From Solea solea (Eukaryota > Chordata > Actinopteri > Pleuronectiformes > Soleidae): 64,000 bases of DNA. Location: assembly GCF_958295425.1 (NCBI RefSeq), contig NC_081138.1, positions 26,441,512 through 26,505,511 of the forward strand, given 5' to 3'. Shown in pieces: positions 29,431 through 40,833 of this stretch. The number at the start of each line of letters is the position of its first letter. The first letter of the stretch is position 1. The translations under genes and the position numbers were made by a program. The notes beneath the pieces are model-generated. The model was given only the letters and a program-made list of their open reading frames with translations, was not told the DNA's origin and made no database searches.

Positions 29431-32400
29431 TGTTGTCCTACAGGTCATCAATTCATGATGCTATAGTTTGTCATCCAAAATCGGTCCAAAAAGTCATAGT
29501 ATAGTATGTCGTCCAAAATCACTCAAAAAAAGTCATAGTATAGTATGTCGTCCAAAATCGGTCAAAAACGTCATAGTAAAGTATGTCGTCCAAAATTGGT
29601 CAAAAAAGTCATAGTATAGTATGTCGTCCAAAATCACTCAAAAAAGTCATAGTATAGTATGTTGTCCAAAATTAGTCAAAAAAGTCATTCTTTAGTATGT
29701 CGTCCAAAATCACGCAAAGAAGTCATAGTTTGTATGTCGTCCAAAATCACTCAAAAAAGTCATAGTATAGTATGTCGTCCAAAATTGGTCAAAAAAGTCA
29801 TAGTAAAGTATGTCGTCCAAAATCGGTCAAAAACGTCATAGTAAAGTATGTCGTCCAAAATCGGTCCAAAAAGTCATAGTATAGTATGTCGTCCAAAATC
29901 ACTCAAAAAAGTCATAGTTTAGTATGTTGTCTAAAATCATCGAAAAAAGTCATAGTATAGTATGTCGTCCAAAATCACACAAAAAAGTCATAGTATAGTA
30001 TGTCGTCCAAAATCGGTCAAAAACGTCATAGTAAAGTATGTCGTCCAAAATCGGTCAAAAACGTCATAGTAAAGTATGTCGTCCAAAATCATCCAAAAAA
30101 GTCATAGTATAGTATGTCGTCCAAAATCACACAAAAAAGTCATACTTTAGTATGTCGTCCAAAATGTGACAAAAACATCATACTTTAGTATGTCGTCCAA
30201 AATCACGCAAAAAAGTCATAGTTTCGTATGTCGTCCAAAATCACTCAAAAAAGTCATAGTATAGTATGTCGTCCAAAATTGGTCAAACAAGTCATAGTAA
30301 AGTATGTTGTCCAAAATCGGTCCAAAAACTCATAGTATAGTATGTCGTCCAAAATCGGTCAAAAACGTCACAGTATAGTATGTTGTCCAAAATCGGTCAA
30401 AAACGTCATAGTAAAGTATGTCGTCCAAATTCGGTCCAAAAAGTCATAGTAAAGTATGTCGTACAAAATTGGTCCAAAAAGTCATAGTATAGTATGTCGT
30501 CCAAAATCGGTCAAAAACGTCACAGTATAGTATGTTGTCCAAAATCGGTCAAAAACGTCATAGTAAGGTATGTCGTCCAAATTCGGTCCAAAAAGTCATA
30601 GTAAAGTATGTCGTACAAAATTGGTCCAAAAAGTCATAGTATAGTATGTCGTCCAAATTCGGTCCAAAAAGTCATAGTATAGTATGTCGTCCAAAATCGG
30701 TCCAAAAAGTCATAGGTTAGTATGTCAGCCAAAATCACTCAAAAAAAGTCATAGGTTAGAATGTCGTCCAAAATCGGTCCAAAAAGTCATAGTAAAGTAT
30801 GTCGTCCAAAATCGGTCAAAAACGTCATAGTATAGTATGTCGTCCAAAATCACTCAAAAAAGTCATAGTTTAGTATGTCGTCAAAAAACGGTCCAAAAAG
30901 TCATAGTATAGTATGTCGTGCAAAATTGGTCAAAAAAGTCATAGTAAAGTATGTCGTCCAAAATCGGTCAAAAACGTCTTAGTAAAGTATGTCGTCCAAA
31001 ATCGGTCCAAAAAGTCAAAGTATAGTATGTCGTCCAAAATCACTCAAAAAAAGTCATAGTAAAGTATGTCGTCCAAAATTGGTCAAAAAAGTCATAGTAT
31101 AGTATGTCGTCCAAAATCGGTCAAAAAAGTTATAGTATAGTATGTCGTCCATAATTGGTCAAAAAAGTCATAGTAAAGTATGTCGTCCAAAATCATCCAA
31201 AAAGTCATAGTATAGTATGTCGTCCAAAATCACTCAAAAAAGTCATAGTATAGTATGTCGTCCAAAATCACTCAAAAAAGTCATAGTATAGTATGTCGAC
31301 CAAAATCACTCAAAAAAGTCAAAGTATAGTATGTCGTCAAAAAACGGTCCAAAAAGTCATAGTAAAGTATGTCGTCCAAAATCGGTCCAAAAAGTCATAG
31401 TATAGTATGTCGTCCAAAATCACTCAAAAAAAGTCATAGTATAGTATGTCGTCCAAAATCACTCAAAAAAAGTCATAGTATAGTATGTCGTCCAAAATTG
31501 GTCAAAAAAGTCATAGTAAAGTATGTCGTCCAAAATCGGTCAAAAACGTCATAGTAAAGTATGTCGTCCAAAATCACTCAAAAAAAGTCATAGTAAAGTA
31601 TGTCGTCCAAAATCACTCAAAAAAGTCATAGTATAGTCTGTCGTCCAAAATTGGTCAAACAAGTCATAGTAAAGTATGTTGTCCAAAATCGGTCCAAAAA
31701 CTCATAGTATAGTATGTCGTCCAAAATCACGCAAAAAAGTCATAGTTTGTATGTCGTCCAAAATCGGTCCAAAAACTCATAGTATAGTATGTCGTCCAAA
31801 ATCACGCAAAAAAGTCATAGTTTGTATGTCGTCCAAAATCACTCAAAAAAGTCATAGTATAGTATGTCGTCCAAGATTGGTCAAAAAAGTCATAGTAAAG
31901 TATGTCGTCCAAAATCGGTCAAAAAAGTCATAGTAAAGTATGTCGTCCAAAATCGGTCAAAAAAGTCATTGTATTGTATGTCGTCCAAAATCATCCAAAA
32001 AGTCATAGTATAGTATGTCGTCCAAAATCACTCAAAAAAGTCATAGTCGTCATACTTTGGACGACAAAGTATGTCGTCCAAAATTGGTCAAAAAAGTCAT
32101 AGTATAGAATGTCGTCCAAAATTGGTCAAAAAAGTCATAGTAAAGTATGTCGTCCAAAATTGGTCAAAAAAGTCATAGTATTGTATGTCGTCAAAAATCA
32201 CTCAAAAAAGTCATAGTATAGTATGTCGTCCAAAATTGGTCAAAAAAGTCATAGTATAGTATGTTGTCCAAAATCGGTCCAAAAAGTCATAGTATAGTAT
32301 GTCGTCCAAAATCACTCAAAAAAAGTCATAGTAAAGTATGTCGTCCAAATTTGGTCAAAAAAGTCATAGTATAGTATGTTGTCCAAAATTAGTCAAAAAA

Positions 32401-32718
32401 GTAATTATTTAGTATGTCGTCCAAAATCACGCAAAAAAGTCATAGTTTGTATGTCGTCCAAAATCACTCAAAAAAGTCATAGTATAGTATGTCGTCCAAA
32501 ATTGGTCAAAAAAGTCATAGTAAAGTATGTCGTCCAAAATCGGTCAAAAAAGACATAGTATAGTATGTCGTCCAAAATCACTCAAAAAAGTCATAGTATA
32601 GTATGTCGTCCAAAATCACTCAAAAAAGTCATAGTATAGTATGTCGTCCAAAAAGGTCATAGTATGGTATGTCTTTAAATTATACCAATATGCTTCAGGA
32701 TTGCAGAGTTTCTTTGTT

Positions 32719-32784
32719 CCGGCCAGGGATTGAACCCAGGTCTTCTATGTTATAGGCATGAGTGTTAACCACTACACCAACCTT
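32719..32784 (-). repeat. tRNA-like sequence in array, module copy 2
   Basis: Minus strand GGTGTAGTGGTTAACACTCA and GGGTTCAATCCC. The latter matches an RNA polymerase III B box, and CTGGG/CCTGG around it could form a T-stem. The flanks, TTTAAATTATACCAATATGC on one side and CATGCTATAGTTTGTCATCC on the other, are shared by the other modules. Confidence 0.65.
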
Positions 32785-33581
32785 GTTGTGCTACAGGTCA
32801 TCAGTTAATCATGCTATAGTTTGTCATCCAAAGTCGCTCAAAAAAGTCATAGTATAGTATGTCGTGAAAAAACGGTCCAAAAAGTCATAGTATAGTATGT
32901 CGTCCAAAATCGGTCAAAAACGTCATAGTAAAGTATGTCGTCCAAAATCGGTCAAAAACGTCATAGTAAAGTATGTCGTCCAAAATCGGTCCAAAAAGTC
33001 ATAGTATAGTATGTCGTCCAAAATCACTCAAAAAAAGTCATAGTATAGTATGTCGTCCAAAATTGGTCAAAAAAGTCATAGTAAAGTATGTCGTCCAAAA
33101 TCGGTCAAAAACGTCATAGTAAAGTATGTCGTCCAAAATCACTCAAAAAAAGTCATAGTAAAGTATGTCGTCCAAAATCACTCAAAAAAAGTCATAGTAT
33201 AGTATGTCGTCCAAAATTGGTCAAAAACGTCATAGTATAGTATGTCGTCCAAAATCACTCAAAAAAGTCATAATATAGTATGTCGTCCAAAATTGGTCAA
33301 AAAAGTCATAGTATAGTATGTCGTCCAAAATTGGTCAAAAAAGTCATAGTTTAGTATGTCGTCCAAAATTGGTCAAAAAAATCATAGTATAGTATGTCGT
33401 CCAAAATCGGTCCAAAAAGTCATAGGTAAGTATGTCAGCCAAAATCACTCAAAAAAAGTCATAGGTTAGTATGTCGTCCAAAATCCGTCCAAAAAGTCAT
33501 AGTATGTCGTCCAAAAAGGTCATAGTATGGTATGTCTTTAAATTATACCAATATGCTTCAGGATTGCAGAGTTTCTTTGTT

Positions 33582-33648
33582 CCGGCCAGGGATTGAACCC
33601 AGGTCTTCTATGTTATAGGCATGAGTGCTAACCACTACACCAACCTTG
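33582..33648 (-). repeat. tRNA-like sequence in array, module copy 3
   Basis: Nearly identical to copy 2, differing at the A-box side (GTGGTTAGCACTCA instead of GTGGTTAACACTCA). The offset from copy 2 is 863 bases. Confidence 0.65.
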
Positions 33649-34561
33649 TTGTGCTACAGGTCATCAGTTAATCATGCTATAGTTTGTCATCCAAAGTCGC
33701 TCAAAAAAGTCATAGTATAGTATGTCGTCAAAAAATGGTCCAAAAACGTCATAGTATAGTATGTCGTCCAAAATCGGTCCAAAAAGTTATAATATAGTAT
33801 GTCGTCCAAAATCACTCAAAATAGTCATAGTATAGTATGTCGTCTAAAATCATCGAAAAAAGTCATAGTATAGTATGTCGTCCAAAATCACACAAAAAAG
33901 TCATAGTATAGTATGTCGTCCAAAATCGGTCAAAAACGTCATAGTAAAGTATGTCGTCCAAATTCGGTCCAAAAAGTCATAGTATAGTATGTCGTCCAAA
34001 ATCGGTCCAAAAAGTCATAGGTTAGTATGTCAGCCAAAATCACTCAAAAAAAGTCATAGGTTAGTATGTCGTCCAAAATCGGTCCAAAAAGTCATAGTAT
34101 AGTATGTCGTCCAAAATTGGTCAAAAAAGTCATAGGTTAGTATGTCGTCCAAAATCGGTCCAAAAAGTCATAGTATAGTATGTCGTCCAAAATTGGTCAA
34201 AAAAGTTATAGCATAGTATGTCGTCCAAAATTGGTCAAAAATGTCATAGTAAAGTTTGTCGTCCAAAATTGGTCAAAAAAGTCATAGTTTAGTATGTCGT
34301 CCAAAATCGGTCAAAAAAGTCATAGTATAGAATGTCGTCCAAAATTGGTCAAAAAAGTCATAGTAAAGTATGTCGTCCAAAATTGGTCAAAAAAGACATA
34401 GTATAGTATGTCGTCCAAAATCACTCAAAAAAGTCATAGTATAGTATGTCGTCCAAAATCGGTCCAAAAAGTCATAGTATAGTATGTCGTCCAAAAAGGT
34501 CACAGTATGGTATGTCTTTAAATTATACCAATATGCTTCAGGATTGCAGAGTTTCTTTGTT

Positions 34562-34628
34562 CCGGCCAGGGATTGAACCCAGGTCTTCTATGTTATAGGC
34601 ATGAGTGTTAACCACTACACCAACCTTG
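34562..34628 (-). repeat. tRNA-like sequence in array, module copy 4
   Basis: Carries the GTGGTTAACACTCA variant of copy 2 rather than the copy 3 variant. This agrees with a 1.84-kb duplication linking copies 2 and 4. Confidence 0.65.
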
Positions 34629-35463
34629 TTGTGCTACAGGTCATCAGTTAATCATGCTATAGTTTGTCATCCAAAGTCGCTCAAAAAAGTCATAGTATAG
34701 TATGTCGTGAAAAAACGGTCCAAAAAGTCATAGTATAGTATGTCGTCCAAAATCGGTCAAAAACGTCATCGTAAAGTATGTCGTCCAAAATCGGTCAAAA
34801 ACGTCATAGTAAAGTATGTCGTCCAAAATCGGTCCAAAAAGTCATAGTATAGTATGTCGTCCAAAATCACTCAAAAAAAGTCATAGTATAGTATGTCGTC
34901 CAAAATCACTCAAAAAAAGTCATAGTATAGTATGTCGTCCAAAATTGGTCAAAAAAGTCATAGTAAAGTATGTCGTCCAAAATCGGTCAAAAACGTCATA
35001 GTAAAGTATGTCGTCCAAAATCACTCAAAAAAAGTCATAGTAAAGTATGTCGTCCAAAATCACTCAAAAAAAGTCATAGTATAGTATGTCGTCCAAAATT
35101 GGTCAAAAACGTCATAGTATAGTATGTCGTCCAAAATCACTCAAAAAAGTCATAATATAGTATGTCGTCCAAAATTGGTCAAAAAAGTCATAGTATAGTA
35201 TGTCGTCCAAAATTGGTCAAAAAAGTCATAGTTTAGTATGTCGTCCAAAATTGGTCCAAAAAGTCATAGGTAAGTATGTCGTCCAAAATCGGTCCAAAAA
35301 GTCATAGGTAAGTATGTCAGCCAAAATCACTCAAAAAAAGTCATAGGTTAGTATGTCGTCCAAAATCCGTCCAAAAAGTCATAGTATGTCGTCCAAAAAG
35401 GTCATAGTATGGTATGTCTTTAAATTATACCAATATGCTTCAGGATTGCAGAGTTTCTTTGTT

Positions 35464-35530
35464 CCGGCCAGGGATTGAACCCAGGTCTTCTATGTTATAG
35501 GCATGAGTGCTAACCACTACACCAACCTTG
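35464..35530 (-). repeat. tRNA-like sequence in array, module copy 5
   Basis: Carries the GTGGTTAGCACTCA variant of copy 3, pairing with it across the same long-period duplication. Confidence 0.65.
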
Positions 35531-37663
35531 TTGTGCTACAGGTCATCAGTTAATCATGCTATAGTTTGTCATCCAAAGTCGCTCAAAAAAGTCATAGTAT
35601 AGTATGTCGTCAAAAAATGGTCCAAAAACGTCATAGTATAGTATGTCGTCCAAAATCGGTCCAAAAAGTTATAATATAGTATGTCGTCCAAAATCACTCA
35701 AAAAAGTCATAGTTTAGTATGTTGTCTAAAATCATCGAAAAAAGTCATAGTATAGTATGTCGTCCAAAATCACACAAAAAAGTCATAGTATAGTATGTCG
35801 TCCAAAATCGGTCAAAAACGTCATAGTAAAGTATGTCGTCCAAATTCGGTCCAAAAAGTCATAGTATAGTATGTCGTCCAAAATCGGTCCAAAAAGTCAT
35901 AGGTTAGTATGTCAGCCAAAATCACTCAAAAAAAGTCATAGGTTAGTATGTCGTCCAAAATCGGTCCAAAAAGTCATAGTATAGTATGTCGTCCAAAATT
36001 GGTCAAAAAAGTCATAGGTTAGTATGTCGTCCAAAATCGGTCCAAAAAGTCATAGTATAGTATGTCGTCCAAAATTGGTCAAAAAAGTCATAGCATAGTA
36101 TGTCGTCCAAAATTGGTCAAAAACGTCATAGTATAGTATGTCGTCCAAAATCACTCAAAAAAGTCATAGTATAGTATGTCGTCCAAAATTGGTCAAAAAA
36201 GTCATAGCATAGTATGTCGTCCAAAATTGGTCAAAAACGTCATAGTAAAGTATGTCGTCCAAAATTGGTCAAAAAAGTCATAGTTTAGTATGTCGTCCAA
36301 AATTGGTCAAAAAAATCATAGTATAGTATGTCGTCCAAAATCGGTCCAAAAAGTCATAGGTAAGTATGTCAGCCAAAATCACTCAAAAAAAGTCATAGGT
36401 TAGTATGTCGTCCAAAATCACTCAAAAAAGTCATAGTATAGTATGTCGTCAAAAAACGGTCCAAAAAGTCATAGTAAAGTATGTCGTCCAAAATCGGTCC
36501 AAAAAGTCATAGTATAGTATGTCGTCCAAAATCACTCAAAAAAAGTCATAGTATAGTATGTCGTCCAAAATCACTCAAAAAAAGTCATAGTATAGTATGT
36601 CGTCCAAAATTGGTCAAAAAAGTCATAGTAAAGTATGTCGTCCAAAATCGGTCAAAAACGTCATAGTAAAGTATGTCGTCCAAAATCACTCAAAAAAAGT
36701 CATAGTAAAGTATGTCGTCCAAAATTGGTCAAAAAAAGTCATAGTATAGTATGTCGTCCAAAATTGGTCAAAAACGTCATAGTATAGTATGTCGTCCAAA
36801 ATCACTCAAAAAAGTCATAATATAGTATGTCGTCCAAAATTGGTCAAAAAAGTCATAGTTTAGTATGTCGTCCAAAATTGGTCAAAAAAATCATAGTATA
36901 GTATGTCGTCCAAAATCGGTCCAAAAAGTCATAGGTAAGTATGTCAGCCAAAATCACTCAAAAAAAGTCATAGGTTAGTATGTCGTCCAAAATCACTCAA
37001 AAAAGTCATAGTATAGTATGTCGTCAAAAAACGGTCCAAAAAGTCATAGTATAGTATGTCGTCCAAAATCGGTCAAAAACGTCATAGTATAGTATGTCGT
37101 CCAAAATCACTCAAAAAAGTCATAGTATATATAATATGTTGTCCAAAATTAGTCAAAAAAGTCATAGTATAGTATGTCGTGCAAAATTGGTCAAAAAAGT
37201 CATAGTAAAGTATGTCGTCCAAAATCGGTCAAAAACGTCATAGTAAAGTATGTCGTCCAAAATCGGTCCAAAAAGTCATAGTATAGTATGTCGTCCAAAA
37301 TCACTCAAAAAAAGTCATAGTAAAGTATGTCGTCCATAATTGGTCAAAAAAGTCATAGTAAAGTATGTCGTCCAAAATCATCCAAAAAGTCATAGTATAG
37401 TATGTCGTCCAAAATCACTCAAAAAAGTCATAGTATAGTATGTCGTCCAAAATTGGTCAAAAAAGTCATAGTATAGTATGTCGTCCAAAATCGGTCAAAA
37501 AAGTCATAGTATAGTATGTCGTCCAAAATCACTCAAAAAAGTCATAGTATAGTATGTCGTCCAAAATCGGTCCAAAAAGTCATAGTATAGTATGTCGTCC
37601 AAAATCACTTAAAAAATACATAGTATAGTATGTCGTCCAAAATCGGTCCAAAAAGTCATAGTA

Positions 37664-37750
37664 TAGTCAGTCAGTCAGTCATCATCTACCGCTTTATCCT
37701 CTGCCAGAGGGTCGCGGGGGATGCTGTTCCAATCTCAGCTACATCAGGCG
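37664..37750. repeat. Fragment of common fish repeat (CATCTACCGCTTTATCCTCT) inserted in array
   Basis: CAGTCAGTCAGTCAGTCATC, CTACCGCTTTATCCTCTGCC, AGAGGGTCGCGGGGGATGCT and CAATCTCAGCTACATCAGGC form the 5' part of the same abundant fish repeat whose 3' part is seen at 10225-10385. It interrupts a 38-bp unit near the right edge of the array. Confidence 0.7.
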
Positions 37751-39494
37751 ATAGTATGTCGTCCAAAATCCGGCCAAAAAGTCATAGTATAGTATGTCGT
37801 CCAAAAAGGTCATAGTATGGTATGTCTTTAAATTATACCAATATGCTTCAGGATTGCAGAGTTTCTTTGTTCCGACAAAAAATCAAACATTTCATGTCGC
37901 CTCCATTAGGTCATTCGGTCAGCTGGTAAAGAGTTGCGCTTTGGATCCAAACCTCTGGCAGTATTTTATTTTTTCCCCCTTAAACTTTAATAAACAGTTC
38001 ATTTGTATGTAAAAGTAACTGTTAAAAAAAAAAAAAAAAAAAGGTGAAGTCACCATTAGTCCCCGAACATCTTCACATTATCAAATCTGGCCCATGTTAA
38101 AAAAAGTTTGGACACCCCTGGTCTAAATACTTCAAGTTTTAAAGGTTCAATCCACCCAAAATCGACAGCAACAAGCAGGCACGATCAAAATTTTGCCGCA
38201 GAATTTTCTTGTTTTGGATTCATTATTGTCTTGATCTCTACACATCTTATTCTACAGACTGAAGAGAACATCTTTGTTTCTCATAGATCTACACAACTAT
38301 CATAGTTTTCAATTTATAATCTCTTCTTTCGAATGAAAATGTAAAAATTACCATTTTGCTATTGCGAATCCTGTCAAAAATAATCACCCTAGTCAAGTTC
38401 TTCTCCACTTCGAAGTGTGAAACACACATGGTTTGTCTGCTCCGGTTGCTATAGAGATGGTTGACTTTGTTAAAGGACAACCTTTGCCCAAAAACAGCGG
38501 ATTATAACTATTTTTGTTAGAAAGCAATTAAACACGGATATTGTCTTATTGTATCTCATAATAATGACTGTCTCATAGTACTGACTTTTTAATCTCATAA
38601 TTTCAATACAAGCATTTTGTTTTGCAGATATCAACGCATAAATAGGCTTCCATAAATAAACATGTCAACACAGTCAAAGCAGTTTGGAACTGGCTGTGTT
38701 TATTTGTATTATTGTACAGTGAATATTCAGACAAGCAGAACTATTTTGACTGCAGGTAAAAAAATCAATTCATGTTTTCTCTCTGCAATAAATGCAATGA
38801 GATGAACATGAACATAATACAATTCATGTTGTGGCACATTAGCAAATACAAACCTGAAGTTTAAAGTTGGATTTACCTCGTCAGTGTTTTGTGTCACTCC
38901 ACTCTGAAAACTCAGTGCTTTTTAAACCAGACAGCATCAAGTCCACTATAGATTGAGTATAAATTGAATTGTATAACTTGATGTATACACACATGTAGGT
39001 TGTAGGTTTGGCTGAGGAAAAACATCTACATTAAGCTGCAGCAGCGCAGTTTCTCTTCCACTTCATTGTAAACTTGATTTTTTTTTTTTTTTTTTAATCA
39101 TCCCACCTTCATATGGCCATAAACGAGTGCAATTTAGATTTAAACTTAATCTAAAAAGGTCCACATTTACAGCAAATAAGTGGTTTAATTTGGAACTGTT
39201 TTAGATTTTAGTTTAAATGATTTGACGGAGGAATGTCAGGATTGTCTGAGGCCGTGTTCAGAAGTGGGATTAACATCTGTCCTCAGTGATCCCGTCACAC
39301 CTTGCTGTGTCTCCTCCGACCACATAGGGCCAGGCTTCCTCTGCCCTGATTTCAAAGAAACACTGACATTATATTAATGTTTTTAAGGAGTTTGAGTGTA
39401 CAGAGAATGTCTGCTGTGTATGTGCCTGTAAATGACAGAGTGGGATCGGCAAATAAACGGCAGTGGCTGCAAATTAATACATACTGTGAAACTA

Positions 39495-39870
39495 TTGCAG
39501 ATCAGAGGAATAATAATTGATTACTGAATTAATCATCAACTAATTTCATAATTGATTAATCGGTTTGCTTTTTTATATATATATCAGAGAAACTTGTTTT
39601 AACGATATACATATATATATATGTATATCGTTAAAACAAGTTTCTCTGATTTTTCAGCTTCTTAGATGTGAATATTTATAGTTTTATAATCTATAGTTTC
39701 TTTGCTACATATAACAAAGAAATCATTCAAACTGAATCAGAAAACAAAGACATCTGAGAACATCATCATTTCTTCAACATCTTCTGGTCCAAACGATTAC
39801 TCGATTAATTGAGAAAAAGATGGACAGATTATTCGATTATGAAAACAATCGTAAATTGCAGCCGTACTCT
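39495..39870. repeat. CGATTAATCGA-type dispersed repeat, copy 5
   Basis: Contains AATTGATTACTGAATTAATC, CACATATAACAAAG-type sequence, AACGATTACTCGATTAATTG and ends near TTGCAGCCGT. It is interrupted by the 68-bp palindrome at 39583-39650. Confidence 0.65.
39583..39650. repeat. Perfect 68-bp palindrome (34-bp arms, no spacer)
   Basis: The arm ATCAGAGAAACTTGTTTTAA-CGATATACATATAT is followed immediately by its exact reverse complement, with the centre between 39616 and 39617. The arm matches the part of the host repeat family where an AACTTGTTTTAACTATA-like segment occurs (compare about 56350-56365). This suggests an inverted duplication of host-repeat sequence. Confidence 0.95.
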
Positions 39871-40833
39871 AATGTGTCCTGAGGGTAGATTGTGTTTCTG
39901 CATACACTCAAAAATGTGAATAAATGTGTGCTCAAAACCACCTCCGAATGTGGTTTCTGGATCTGAGTACAAATTTTGTACAAAAGTGGGAGGGTTCTAA
40001 GTGTGGACATGACTGGATCAATGAGGACGCATGTTAACACCAGGTCTGAACAGGGAATATTTTACTCACACATTATCATTTCCAACTCCTCAGCTGTGGA
40101 CTGACTTACACAGCGTTATTTTTGTGCCACGTTGTTCTTTTTGTACGTGCATGCCGTATGTTTCTCACTCCGCTTAACTCAACGCAGCTTTCTGTTGAGC
40201 CATTTCAAAGACACAGCTACAGTCTTCACATTTATTATTATCTGTTCGATATCTGATCCAGGGATTTACGTGTGATCTAGTTAGTATATGTTTTTACTGT
40301 TGCAGTGAAGCCACCTGTGTAACATAATTCAACTCTACTTGATTCAGTCAATATTTTTTACAGTGTAAAATCAGTAATAATTTGCATATACTGTAAGTCA
40401 GTCAACAATTGGCTGAAATTTGGGCTCATTTGTAACTCATCTGTGTTGAGTTGAGTAAGTGGACAGTGAGTTTTGTGTGTAAAAAGATAACACGTACAAA
40501 ACATACTTGCGTGCGCTCAACAACATGGCACAAAACTAAAGAGAATAGTGACCAGACACAGAAACAGTAGTGACATCAAACTCAAACAGGCCTGATAGAT
40601 TAACGACCGTGAGGTGAATTTGTTTTTGACTTTGTTTTTTCTTTCATTTTCTTTAACTTGCAATTAAAAGAGCAGTCATGTTCTTCACATTCATGCACGT
40701 GGTCCACTTGTTCCTAGCAGCAAACACTGTTCAGGTAAGTTAGGAGAAGGGTTTTGGTCTCACAGAAGGACAAGGACAGGAGAGTGTGATCTGTCTGTCC
40801 GTCCTCCTGACGGCAGCCCCCGGGGACACGCGC

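Larger units (their letters stand above)
28603..37870. repeat. ~9.3-kb tandem array of a 38-bp unit with interspersed tRNA-like modules
   Basis: The consensus unit runs GTATGTCGTCCAAAAT then a variable CGGTC, TGGTC or CACTC, then AAAAAAGTCATAGTATA. Most units are 37-39 bases, so the span implies over two hundred copies (length divided by period, not counted). Units at the left edge (28603-29160) form a diverged subfamily with CCAAATTTTGACAAAAAAGT. A ~190-bp module with a tRNA-like core recurs near 29370, 32720, 33580, 34560 and 35460, with a truncated copy at about 37800-37873. Blocks recur at longer periods, e.g. a distinctive GTCGTGAAAAAACGG unit at 32861 and again at 34704, 1,843 bases apart. 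The array lies between the convergent 3' ends of hnrnph3 and rufy2. Open frames across it are period artefacts. Confidence 0.97.
37874..40833. other. Intergenic stretch between the array and the rufy2 stop codon
   Basis: No coding exon seen. It holds a repeat fragment ending AAAGTTTGGACACCCCTGGT (about 37,880-38,125, including a 21-A run), a T-run near 39080, a CGATTAATCGA-family copy at 39495-39870 with a perfect palindrome inside it, and presumably the rufy2 3' UTR. A minus-strand AATAAA (TTTATT at 40231-40236) is one possible rufy2 polyadenylation signal. Confidence 0.5.

Noticed and set aside
32719..32784. Functional tRNA gene in the array
   Set aside because: Box-like sequences are present but there is no proper acceptor stem or convincing anticodon arm, and copies are tied to the repeat module.
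29659..36666. Many open frames of 60-85 codons reading SKI-KSHSIVCRPK repeats
   Set aside because: They arise from the 38-39-base period of the satellite array, show no start or splice context and no protein family.
28603..37870. Regular repeats with short variable parts, superficially like a CRISPR array
   Set aside because: The variable parts are a few alternative 5-base words rather than unique spacers, units are contiguous, and the context is a vertebrate genome.
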